Source: Oscillospiraceae bacterium | Lineage (GTDB): Bacteria > Bacillota > Clostridia > Oscillospirales > Oscillospiraceae | Assembly (NCBI GenBank): GCA_017405545.1 | Contig: JAFRAF010000236.1 | Location: 1 to 5,646 of the forward strand | Reading direction: 5' to 3' | Length of the DNA: 5,646 nt | Shown here: in pieces, positions 1-5,646 of the stretch | Layout: each line of letters opens with the position of its first letter | Numbering within the stretch: position 1 is the first letter of the stretch | Position numbers and translations under genes: made by a program | Notes under the pieces: generated by a model | Database searches by the model: none | Told to the model about the DNA's origin: nothing | Seen by the model: the letters and a program-made list of their open reading frames with translations, nothing else

Positions 1-326
1 CCTCAGCACGTATAGGGGTCATCGCCGGCGGAGGCAGTGAAGAGCAGCTGGCGGCCGCTGATCGCTATGCCGACGCGCTGGGTCTTGCTTTTCAGGTGCA
101 GGATGACCTGCTGGACAGGATATCCACCACCGAGGAGTTCGGGAAGCCCGTGGGTTCAGACGCACGGGCAGGGAAGAACACCTTTGCTGCACTTCTCGGA
201 GAGGAGCGCTGCAGATGGATAGTAAAGGTCAAGACTGATGAGGCCAAGGCGGCCTTGAATGGAATATTCGATAATGAAAGCTTTTTCATTTGGCTCGCCG
301 ACTATCTTTCTGTGCGAAAAAAATAA
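1..326 (+). CDS. ispA: Polyprenyl (farnesyl/geranyl) diphosphate synthase, C-terminal part
   Basis: The gene is cut by the left edge; the first complete codon is at 3 and the TAA stop is at 324-326, leaving 107 residues. IspA-type enzymes condense isopentenyl diphosphate with allylic diphosphates in the cytosol to make geranyl and farnesyl diphosphate. The fragment carries the second aspartate-rich motif, DDLLD (visible residues 34-38, bases 102-116), within AFQVQDDLLD. This is followed by the family's TTEEFGKPVGSDARAGKNTF stretch, which matches the usual GKPVGSD..GK.TY block that lines the active site. These Asp residues bind the Mg2+ that holds the diphosphate. The first aspartate-rich motif lies outside the window. 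The neighbour dxs belongs to the same pathway, which supports ispA over other prenyl synthases, although exact chain length cannot be read from this fragment. The last codons fall in an A-rich run (A7 at 317-323). Confidence 0.93.
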   Translation, partial: SARIGVIAGGGSEEQLAAADRYADALGLAFQVQDDLLDRISTTEEFGKPVGSDARAGKNTFAALLGEERCRWIVKVKTDEAKAALNGIFDNESFFIWLADYLSVRKK

Positions 327-354
327 AAAATCAGCGGCTTTTTTGCATAAAACG

Positions 355-372
355 GTTGAATATTTATGAATA
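355..372. promoter_or_regulatory. Possible ARG-box-like operator over the promoter
   Basis: The 18 bases GTTGAATATTTATGAATA resemble the ArgR/AhrC operator consensus, remembered as TGAAT-4W-ATTCA. Twelve of the 14 core positions (357-370) fit, with the mismatches at G368 and A369. A second copy of TGAATATTT starts exactly 10 bp later (367-375), so two left half-sites sit on the same helix face across the -35/-10 spacer. An ArgR family gene lies in the downstream operon, so autoregulation is plausible. The region is AT-rich, the second half-site is degenerate, and the 10-bp offset differs from the usual tandem ARG-box spacing. This is therefore only a candidate. Confidence 0.25.
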
Positions 373-383
373 TTTGATATAAT
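356..383 (+). promoter_or_regulatory. Probable sigma-A promoter with extended -10 for the dxs operon
   Basis: The -35 element is TTGAAT (356-361, four of six consensus bases). A 16-nt spacer follows, then a perfect TATAAT at 378-383. TG at 375-376 gives an extended -10 (TGATATAAT). The predicted transcription start is near A390, leaving a leader of about 135 nt before the dxs ATG. It lies 30 nt after the ispA stop, so dxs and the genes behind it can be transcribed separately from ispA. I see no strong terminator between ispA and this promoter, so read-through from upstream is also likely. The match is direct; activity is inferred. Confidence 0.75.
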
Positions 384-389
384 CAATGC

Positions 390-524
390 ACAGAAACCAT
401 AATCCGCTCATGCGAGTTAAGGTTTTTTATAAATTGAACAGCGTCAATATGTATTATTCTGCATATTCATTTTTATACGCTGCATTCAATTTCTGTTTAT
501 ACAGTAAAGATTGGTTATGGGATA
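390..524 (+). promoter_or_regulatory. Structured 5' leader of dxs mRNA (possible cis-regulatory RNA)
   Basis: Three hairpins follow one another from the predicted transcript end to the start codon. H1 spans 392-427 in one register (paired positions sum to 819), with an AAACC/GGTTT base, CGC/GCG top, TCAT loop, two mismatches (399/420 and 404/415) and a T6 tract at 423-428. H2 spans 431-492 with 14 pairs. H3 is CTGT-TTAT-ACAG at 493-504. In addition, 397-405 (CCATAATCC) can pair with 513-520 (GGTTATGG) with one bulged T403. That pairing excludes H1 and would cover the bases just before the dxs ATG. There is no good Shine-Dalgarno: TAAAGA at 505-510 is 14 nt away and GGGA at 519-522 only 2 nt away. 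I do not recognise a known riboswitch class. Pairings are read by eye; regulation is inferred. Confidence 0.45.
431..492 (+). repeat. Long imperfect inverted repeat (hairpin H2) in the dxs leader
   Basis: Bases 431-444 pair with 477-492: eight pairs (431-438 with 485-492), a two-base bulge (C483 A484), then six pairs (439-444 with 477-482). Inside lies a second short stem, AATATG (446-451) with CATATT (462-467), closing a 10-nt loop. Fourteen pairs with a single small bulge is more than expected by chance in about 135 nt, even AT-rich. No T-tract follows directly, so it does not look like an intrinsic terminator. It could act as RNA structure or as a DNA dyad operator. Confidence 0.6.
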
Positions 525-2390
525 ATGTCTGTTCTTGATAGAATAAATTCTCCCGAGGATCTGCGAAAGCTTGATCCGGAGGAGTTGGATATATTATGTG
601 ATGAGATCAGAGCGTTCCTTGTTGACAATATATCAAAGACCGGCGGTCATCTGGCCCCGAATCTCGGAATAGTTGAAATAACGCTTGCCATCCACCAGGT
701 GTTCGACACCGCCAGAGACAGACTGGTTTTTGACGTCGGACACCAATGCTATGTACATAAGATGATAACCGGGCGGCGCGACTGCTTTGATCAGCTCAGA
801 AAGCTAAACGGCATTGCGGGATTCCCCAAGCCGGTCGAAAGCATACATGACGCGTTTATTGCCGGACATGCCTCCACCTCTGTTTCCGCAGCCCTCGGTA
901 TGGCCCGGGCGAGGACGCTTATGGGCGAGGACTACTCCGTTATCGCTCTGATAGGAGACGGCGCCCTAACCGGAGGCTTGGCATATGAGGGTCTCAATGA
1001 TGCAGGCGCCAGCGGGGAACCGCTGATCGTTGTCCTGAACGACAACGGCATGTCGATCACCAAAAACGTGGGCGGCATAGCCCACTATCTTGCGGGTCAG
1101 AGGATAAAGCCCAGTTATCTGAGGTTTAAAAAGATATACAAAAAGCTTCTCGGCAGATTGACGTGGCTCTATAATTTCAACCACGGCATCAAGGAGAGCA
1201 TAAAGCACTCCATCCTGCCCAGCGGCGTCTTTGAGAGTCTCGGCTTCCAGTATATCGGCCCCGTAGACGGCCATGACATTGAAAAAATGACCCAGGCGCT
1301 TAGGACAGCCAAGGAAATGCGCTGTCCCGTGCTGATCCACGCCATTACCACCAAGGGAAAGGGCTGCGCATATTCGGAAGAAAACCCCGACACTTACCAC
1401 GGAGTTTCCGGTTTCGATCCGATAACAGGAACGCTTAAAAGCTCATCTCCCAGCTTCTCCTCCGTTTTCGGGGATAAGCTGACAGATCTGGCAGACCAGA
1501 ATAAAAGAATTATGGCTATCACGGCGGCTATGACCTCCGGGACAGGTCTGACGAGCTTCGCGAGCAGGCATCCCTCCCGCTTCTTCGACGTGGGGATAGC
1601 CGAGGGTCACTCTGTGACTATGGCCGCAGGCGCTGCAAAGCAGGGGATGATACCTGTTTTCGCCGTCTATTCCAGTTTTCTCCAGCGTGCATACGACATG
1701 CTGATACACGATATCGCCATAAGCGGGCTTCACGTGGTGCTGGCTGTAGACAGAGCCGGCCTTGTGGGCGACGACGGAGAGACCCATCAGGGCCAGTTTG
1801 ACGTGGCCTATCTGAGCACTGTTCCGGGCCTTGTGGTGCTGAGCCCATCCAGCTTTGCCGAGCTGAGAGCTATGCTTACATTCGCCGTGGAGTATTATGA
1901 CCACCCTGTAGCCGTACGTTATCCGAGAGGCGGGGAGGGCAGATACACCGACGGCGGTCTGGCCCCTTCAAAGCTTATTCGCACAGGCGAGGATATAACC
2001 CTTATCACCTACGGCATAAGCATAAACGATGTGCTTGACGCTGCCGACAGCCTGAAAGAGAAGGGTATCTCGGCTGAGGTGCTGAAGCTGGACTTCGTAA
2101 ACCCCATAGATTATCGGAGCGTGCGGCGCTCTGTCAGAAAGACCGGCCGTGTTATCGTGGTCGAGGAGTGCAACAGCGAGGGCTGTGTCGGTCAGCGTAT
2201 AGCGGCCGACCTCAATAAGCACGGCATTATGCCCGAGTCACTCATCCTTAAAAATCTCGGCAGCGGCTTTGTAGAGCACGGCACGCAGCAGCAGCTGCGC
2301 AGGCTCTGCGGCATTGACGCCGAATCGATTGTAAAGGCCGCCCTCGAGTGCGTGTCTGAGGAGCAGGAAATTGAGCAAGAAACGAATTGA
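525..2390 (+). CDS. dxs: 1-deoxy-D-xylulose-5-phosphate synthase
   Basis: Dxs is the thiamine-diphosphate enzyme that joins pyruvate and glyceraldehyde 3-phosphate to form DXP, the first step of the MEP isoprenoid pathway and a precursor for thiamine and pyridoxal. It is cytosolic and dimeric. The 621 residues are full length for the family. The N-terminal block has GGHLAPNLG (40-48, His42), DVGHQ (70-74) and the ThDP/Mg2+ motif GDGA (144-147) ending at Asn174 (LNDNGMS). The pyrimidine-binding domain has FFDVGIAEGH (353-362) with catalytic Glu360, then DRAGLVGDDGETHQG (409-423, His421) and RYPRG (465-469). The transketolase C-terminal domain follows. The ATG at 525 is chosen because MSVLDRINSPEDLRKL matches the usual family N-terminus, although its ribosome site is poor. 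Gly175 and Gly361 replace residues often Glu and Gln in well-studied Dxs. The end overlaps tlyA by 20 nt. Confidence 0.97.
   Translation: MSVLDRINSPEDLRKLDPEELDILCDEIRAFLVDNISKTGGHLAPNLGIVEITLAIHQVFDTARDRLVFDVGHQCYVHKMITGRRDCFDQLRKLNGIAGFPKPVESIHDAFIAGHASTSVSAALGMARARTLMGEDYSVIALIGDGALTGGLAYEGLNDAGASGEPLIVVLNDNGMSITKNVGGIAHYLAGQRIKPSYLRFKKIYKKLLGRLTWLYNFNHGIKESIKHSILPSGVFESLGFQYIGPVDGHDIEKMTQALRTAKEMRCPVLIHAITTKGKGCAYSEENPDTYHGVSGFDPITGTLKSSSPSFSSVFGDKLTDLADQNKRIMAITAAMTSGTGLTSFASRHPSRFFDVGIAEGHSVTMAAGAAKQGMIPVFAVYSSFLQRAYDMLIHDIAISGLHVVLAVDRAGLVGDDGETHQGQFDVAYLSTVPGLVVLSPSSFAELRAMLTFAVEYYDHPVAVRYPRGGEGRYTDGGLAPSKLIRTGEDITLITYGISINDVLDAADSLKEKGISAEVLKLDFVNPIDYRSVRRSVRKTGRVIVVEECNSEGCVGQRIAADLNKHGIMPESLILKNLGSGFVEHGTQQQLRRLCGIDAESIVKAALECVSEEQEIEQETN
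2358..2373 (+). promoter_or_regulatory. Ribosome binding site and TTG start of tlyA inside dxs
   Basis: GAGGAG at 2358-2363 is a strong Shine-Dalgarno match placed 7 nt before the TTG at 2371-2373. It decides the start: translating from this TTG gives MSKKRIDILLVDMGL, the expected beginning of a TlyA S4 domain. No ATG lies nearby in that frame; the first internal ATG (2407) would remove part of the S4 domain. Because the site lies within dxs codons, initiation is probably coupled to the ribosomes finishing dxs. Confidence 0.8.
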
Positions 2391-3171
2391 CATCCTGCTT
2401 GTTGATATGGGCCTCTGTGACAGCCGGGAGAAAGCCCGGGCCCGTATAATGAGCGGCGATGTATATATAGACGGGCAAAGGGCCTTAAAGCCCGGCCAGA
2501 ATGTGGATGAAAGCTCCAGAGTCGAATTGACCGGCGGCAAGCCTGAATTTGTCAGCCGCGGCGGTTACAAGCTGGACAAGGCCCTCCGCGACTTCGATGT
2601 CAGCCCCGAGGGAAAAATATGTATAGACTGCGGCGCTTCCACAGGCGGCTTTACAGACTGCCTTCTGAAAAACGGAGCGGTAAAGGTCTATTCCGTGGAC
2701 GTGGGCTACGGACAGCTGGCCTGGTCGATACGAACCGACCCAAGAGTCGTCGTAATGGAACGCACCAATATCCGCCATGTCACAAGGGAACAGATACCCG
2801 ACGAGCCGGAGCTTGCGGTGATAGATGTATCCTTTATTTCTCTCCGCCTTGTCCTTCCCGTTGTCAATGCCCTGCTCAGGGATAAAGGTACTGTACTTTG
2901 CCTTATAAAGCCGCAGTTTGAGGCAGGCAGGGAGAATGTGGGGAAAAACGGCGTTGTCCGGGACAGAAAGGTGCATATTCAGGTGTTGGAGGATTTCCTG
3001 AGCAATGCCCATGACGCCGGGTTTTATATTCAAAACCTGACGTATTCTCCGATAAAGGGTCCCAAGGGCAATATCGAGTACCTGGCTCATCTTATCTCCG
3101 GCGAGGGTGAGGACTTCATTCCGGATATAGTCGAGCTGGTCGACAGATCACACAGGGAGCTGGATGTATGA
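2371..3171 (+). CDS. tlyA: TlyA family rRNA 2'-O-methyltransferase (S4 + FtsJ-like)
   Basis: TlyA proteins use S-adenosylmethionine to methylate ribose 2'-OH groups of rRNA; the M. tuberculosis enzyme modifies 16S C1409 and 23S C1920 and sets capreomycin sensitivity. The name hemolysin is historical. The 266 residues show an N-terminal S4 RNA-binding domain (about 4-60: RIDILLVDMGLCDSREKARA), the linker VSRGGYKL (61-68), and a Rossmann methyltransferase domain with SAM-binding DCGASTGGFTDCLL (86-99). A K-D-K-E catalytic set is visible at Lys67, Asp152 (IDVSF), Lys180 (LIKPQFE) and Glu236 (NIEYL). Each is two below the M. tuberculosis numbers I remember (69, 154, 182, 238), which suggests near-identical spacing. 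The start is TTG with GAGGAG 7 nt upstream; it overlaps dxs by 20 nt and nadK by 4 nt. Which rRNA sites it modifies here is not known. Confidence 0.93.
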   Translation: MSKKRIDILLVDMGLCDSREKARARIMSGDVYIDGQRALKPGQNVDESSRVELTGGKPEFVSRGGYKLDKALRDFDVSPEGKICIDCGASTGGFTDCLLKNGAVKVYSVDVGYGQLAWSIRTDPRVVVMERTNIRHVTREQIPDEPELAVIDVSFISLRLVLPVVNALLRDKGTVLCLIKPQFEAGRENVGKNGVVRDRKVHIQVLEDFLSNAHDAGFYIQNLTYSPIKGPKGNIEYLAHLISGEGEDFIPDIVELVDRSHRELDV

Positions 3172-4034
3172 AAAGAAAAATAATACTTTGCCCCAATCCG
3201 CTTAGGGATTTAAAGCTTGAATACGCAAGAAAGGTCTACAAGCTGCTGGCATATAGCGGCCATCAGCTGGAGATTTGCCCGGTCACCGACGACTACGATG
3301 TTTCCGATCTCCCCGGCGGAGTCGTGCCGAAAAAGCTCAAGGATGTCTGCGCGGACGCCGATATGCTCATAACCTTCGGCGGGGACGGTACCATAATGAA
3401 CGTGGCCCGGGAGGCTATCAGCTTCAATGTGCCCATACTCGCCATAAACCTGGGCACCAAGGGCTTTATGGCTGAGGTGGAGCCGGATGAGTTCGACCTG
3501 ATAGCCAAGGCCGCCAACGGCGACTATACTCTTGATCACAGAATGATGCTGAGCGTAAAGGTCGAGAGAAAGGGTGAGATCGTGTTCACCGATTTCGCCC
3601 TCAACGAGGCGACAATCGGCGGCAGCATGGCGCGTATGATAACAGTCACCATATTCGGAGACGGGAAAAAGATATCCGGTTTTGCCGGTGACGGCGTCGT
3701 GATCGCCACACCCACGGGCTCAACCGCATATTCCATGTCCGCCGGCGGTCCCATTGTCGAGCCCATGGCCGAAAACATACTTGTCACACCCATATGTGCC
3801 CATGACCTTCTGGCAAAATCCTTTGTGCTGCGGCCCGAGCGAAAGGTGACTGTTCTGATCGGCCCCCTCGACAAGCGCTACGCCTATCTGTCAGAAGACG
3901 GTTGGCCGCCCTTTGATCTCGAAGCCGGCGACAAGGTCCTTATTGAGCGTTCAATATACGATACAACACTCGTCAGGGTGTCAAATAAGTCTTTTTATGA
4001 AAAAGTCAGTGAAAAGTTGGGAGAAGGACGATGA
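3168..4034 (+). CDS. nadK: NAD kinase (ATP/polyphosphate-NAD kinase)
   Basis: NadK phosphorylates NAD to NADP, the only route to new NADP(H). The protein has 288 residues, normal for bacterial NadK. It carries the signature GGDGT at 71-75 with Asp73 as the expected catalytic residue, INLGTKGFMAE (93-103), LNE at 145-147, and the glycine-rich nucleotide-binding block GDGVVIATPTGSTAY (174-188) followed by SAGGPIV (191-197). PICAHDL (208-214) stands where many homologues have PICPHSL or similar. The ATG overlaps the tlyA stop as ATGA (3168-3171), and AGGGAG at 3154-3159 is placed 8 nt upstream, so translation is well supported and probably coupled to tlyA. NADPH made with its product is used by the second MEP enzyme, which gives a loose metabolic link to dxs; that link is inference. 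Confidence 0.96.
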   Translation: MKRKIILCPNPLRDLKLEYARKVYKLLAYSGHQLEICPVTDDYDVSDLPGGVVPKKLKDVCADADMLITFGGDGTIMNVAREAISFNVPILAINLGTKGFMAEVEPDEFDLIAKAANGDYTLDHRMMLSVKVERKGEIVFTDFALNEATIGGSMARMITVTIFGDGKKISGFAGDGVVIATPTGSTAYSMSAGGPIVEPMAENILVTPICAHDLLAKSFVLRPERKVTVLIGPLDKRYAYLSEDGWPPFDLEAGDKVLIERSIYDTTLVRVSNKSFYEKVSEKLGEGR

Positions 4035-4480
4035 AAGGTTCACGACAGAAATTGATACTTGAGCTTATAGCTGAAAACGACATCGAAACGCAGAATCAAC
4101 TTATTGAAGCTCTCGCGAAATCTGGAATGAAATGTACTCAGGCCACCATATCCCGGGATATTCGCGAGATGAGGCTTGTCAAAGAGCTCTCCCCAAAAGG
4201 AGTATACAGATACGCCGCCGCTACCAGTGAGTCCGCAGACCACTCTGAGCGTCTTAGGACCATATTCAGAGAATCGGTGACCTCCTGCGCCCACGCGCAG
4301 AACATCGTGGTCATCAAGACCCTTCCCGGTCTGGCCTCCGCCGCCTGCAGCGCCATCGACCGCATGGAGATACGCGATCTTGTCGGCACCATCGCCGGTG
4401 ATGACAACGGCTTCCTCGCCATGCGCGACAACGCGGCGGCAGAGCGCTTCTGTGAAGAGATCGGTGAGTTTCTGAAATAA
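4031..4480 (+). CDS. argR: Arginine repressor ArgR/AhrC
   Basis: ArgR is a hexameric, arginine-sensing DNA-binding protein that represses arginine biosynthesis and can activate catabolism. The 149 residues match the family length. The N-terminal winged helix (about 1-68) has the recognition helix TQATISRDIREMRLVK (36-51). The C-terminal oligomerisation and arginine-binding domain (about 76-149) has NIVVIKTLPGLASAA (91-105) and GTIAGDD (119-125), whose two aspartates bind arginine. The ATG overlaps the nadK stop by 4 nt (4031-4034), and GGGAG at 4019-4023 sits 7 nt upstream. In Firmicutes this gene usually stands beside recN, as here. It may regulate its own operon through the ARG-box-like bases near 355-372, which remains speculative. 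No arginine biosynthesis gene is in the window, so its targets lie elsewhere. Confidence 0.95.
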   Translation: MKGSRQKLILELIAENDIETQNQLIEALAKSGMKCTQATISRDIREMRLVKELSPKGVYRYAAATSESADHSERLRTIFRESVTSCAHAQNIVVIKTLPGLASAACSAIDRMEIRDLVGTIAGDDNGFLAMRDNAAAERFCEEIGEFLK

Positions 4481-4499
4481 GGAAAAGGACTCAGTCGCT

Positions 4500-5646
4500 A
4501 TGCTTTCATTGCTTCATATTGAAAACATTGCTGTTATTGAGCGGGCCGAACTGGAATTCGGTGAGGGTTTCAATGTCCTTACCGGTGAGACGGGTGCGGG
4601 AAAATCCATTGTAATAGACGCTTTGGGTGCGGTTCTCGGCGCCCGCACATCCAAGGAACTTGTGCGGAGCGGGGAGAAGAGCGCGCTTGTGACAGCCGTT
4701 TTTTCCGGAAAGCTGCCTGAAAACTGGTGCGAAGAAAACGGAGTCGAAGCGGAGGAGGACGGACTGTTCCTCAGCAGAAGGATATCCGCGGACGGAAAAA
4801 ACAGCTGTCGGGTAAACGGCGTGCCCGTTCCCGTAGCGTCCCTGCGCGAGCTCGGGGCCCGTCTGATGGATATACACGGTCAAAACTACGGCCTGAGCCT
4901 GCTTGACGAGCGCAGGCATCTGGATTATCTTGACAGCTTCGGGGACTACAAAACAGAACTGGATGAATACAGGCAGGCTTATTCAGCATGGAAAAAACTG
5001 TATAAAGAGGCCGAAGGCCTTCGGATAGACGCATCTGAGAAAGAGCGTATTTCCGAAAGCCTTCGTTACTGCATTGACGAGCTGGAGCGGGCAAATATAC
5101 AGCCCGGCGAGCTGGAGGAAAAGCAGGCTAAGCACGAGCTGCTTAAAAACGCGGTCAGGCTTATATCCGCGTTGGAGAGCGCTTATGACGCCATTTACGG
5201 GGGTTCAGACAGCCCCGGCGTCCTCGGCTGTCTGGGTGACGCGGAAGGACACATCCGTTCCGCTCTGCGGAAATACGCAGAGCTTGAGGACATCTCCGAC
5301 AGGCTTACCGAACTGCGCTATAACGCCGAGGACATTGCCGCTGAGATCAGAGATCGGACTGACGCTTTGGACGCCTCTCCCCGGGTTCTTGAGGAGTTGG
5401 CGGAGCGGGTAGACCTTATTAAGCGTCTTTGCAGAAAATATAGGACAGATGAACACGGTCTCATTCAACTGCTCGAGGACAGCAAAAAGCGGCTTGATGA
5501 CATCGAATACGCCGACGACAGGCTTAAAAAAGCGGAAAAAGAGCTAAAACACCTTGAGGCACAGGTCAAAGCCGCCGGACAGGATCTGAGCGATAAACGG
5601 CTGGAATCCGCTGGCAGACTTGAAAAACGTGTCGTTTCGGAGCTTA
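4500..5646 (+). CDS. recN: DNA repair protein RecN, N-terminal part
   Basis: RecN is an SMC-like ATPase that gathers at DNA double-strand breaks and helps homologous recombination in the cytosol/nucleoid. The gene runs off the right edge after 382 complete codons of a protein usually about 550-570 residues long. The start MLSLLHIENIAVIERAELEF is the standard RecN N-terminus. Walker A, GETGAGKS, is at 29-36; ISADGKNSCRVNG (95-107) and the Q-loop region DIHGQ (124-128) followed by SLLDERRHLDYLD complete the ATPase N-lobe. From about 148 the sequence turns Glu/Lys/Leu-rich with coiled-coil character, including LRYCIDELERANIQPGE, typical of the family. The ABC signature, Walker B and C-lobe are outside the window. 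It starts 19 nt after argR with AAGGA at 4485-4489, 10 nt before the ATG. No frameshift or internal stop is seen. Confidence 0.95.
   Translation, partial: MLSLLHIENIAVIERAELEFGEGFNVLTGETGAGKSIVIDALGAVLGARTSKELVRSGEKSALVTAVFSGKLPENWCEENGVEAEEDGLFLSRRISADGKNSCRVNGVPVPVASLRELGARLMDIHGQNYGLSLLDERRHLDYLDSFGDYKTELDEYRQAYSAWKKLYKEAEGLRIDASEKERISESLRYCIDELERANIQPGELEEKQAKHELLKNAVRLISALESAYDAIYGGSDSPGVLGCLGDAEGHIRSALRKYAELEDISDRLTELRYNAEDIAAEIRDRTDALDASPRVLEELAERVDLIKRLCRKYRTDEHGLIQLLEDSKKRLDDIEYADDRLKKAEKELKHLEAQVKAAGQDLSDKRLESAGRLEKRVVSEL

Noticed and set aside
313..347. Possible intrinsic terminator after ispA (TGC-AAAAAA with TTTTTTGCA around a 16-nt loop)
   Set aside because: The stem is almost all A-T, needs a bulged G316, has a large loop and is not followed by its own T-tract. 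It is too weak to call.
392..428. Intrinsic terminator or attenuator at hairpin H1 with a T6 tract
   Set aside because: The stem has two mismatches and few G-C pairs, and the T-run is itself part of the stem. Kept as a leader hairpin, not as a terminator.
518..532. GGATAATG resembling a conserved piece of the TPP riboswitch
   Set aside because: It overlaps the dxs start codon, and the other TPP elements, such as the CTGAGA block and its paired arms, are absent.
1606..1618. Small inverted repeat GTCAC-TCT-GTGAC in dxs
   Set aside because: Five-base arms in coding sequence are expected by chance, and the bases encode the conserved EGHSVT segment.
966..1904. Minus-strand open frames of 144 and 153 codons opposite dxs
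   Set aside because: Both lie within dxs, have no recognisable family features and are explained by codon bias of the real gene.
2485..3090. 201-codon open frame on the minus strand opposite tlyA
   Set aside because: It lies wholly within tlyA, whose motifs are intact, and shows no recognisable domain; it is a shadow of the coding strand.
4506..5468. Open frames on both strands within recN (for example 4506-4919 minus and 5074-5412 plus)
   Set aside because: The recN frame from 4500 is continuous with Walker A and other family motifs to the window edge; the others are shadows.
1..5646. Mobile element, CRISPR, defence or other novel protein system
   Set aside because: Every coding frame with support belongs to a conserved housekeeping family in its usual order. 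No transposase, spacer array, tRNA or unexplained gene-sized gap is present.

Overview
The window shows a housekeeping gene cluster typical of low-GC Gram-positive bacteria (Firmicutes/Bacillota). The order is ispA (3' end) - dxs - tlyA - nadK - argR - recN (5' part), all on the + strand. From memory, Bacillus has an ispA-dxs-yqxC(tlyA)-ahrC(argR)-recN order, and clostridia commonly carry nadK between tlyA and argR. The host is therefore most likely a member of class Clostridia. Coding GC is moderate and ATA and AGG codons are frequent, which would fit a mid-GC gut-type lineage such as Oscillospirales, but the sequence alone does not fix the family.

Region by region: bases 1-326 hold the last 107 codons of a farnesyl/geranyl diphosphate synthase (ispA). 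Bases 327-524 are the only sizeable non-coding stretch and are strongly AT-rich. They hold a convincing sigma-A type promoter with an extended -10 (356-383), overlapped by tandem TGAATATTT repeats that partly resemble an ARG box. A leader of about 135 nt follows, which can fold into three consecutive hairpins (392-427, 431-492, 493-504). It also contains a long-range complement between 397-405 and the bases just before the dxs start codon (513-520). From 525 onward the genes are tightly packed: dxs/tlyA overlap by 20 nt with a TTG start, tlyA/nadK and nadK/argR overlap by 4 nt (ATGA), and argR/recN are 19 nt apart. recN runs off the right edge.

Together the genes cover isoprenoid precursor synthesis (IspA, Dxs), rRNA 2'-O-methylation (TlyA), NADP supply (NadK), arginine-responsive repression (ArgR) and double-strand-break repair (RecN). 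Packing implies one transcript from about position 390 with translational coupling from dxs to argR. I see no mobile element, CRISPR array, tRNA, rRNA or exotic defence system. The part most worth a second look is the structured dxs leader and its promoter, not the proteins.
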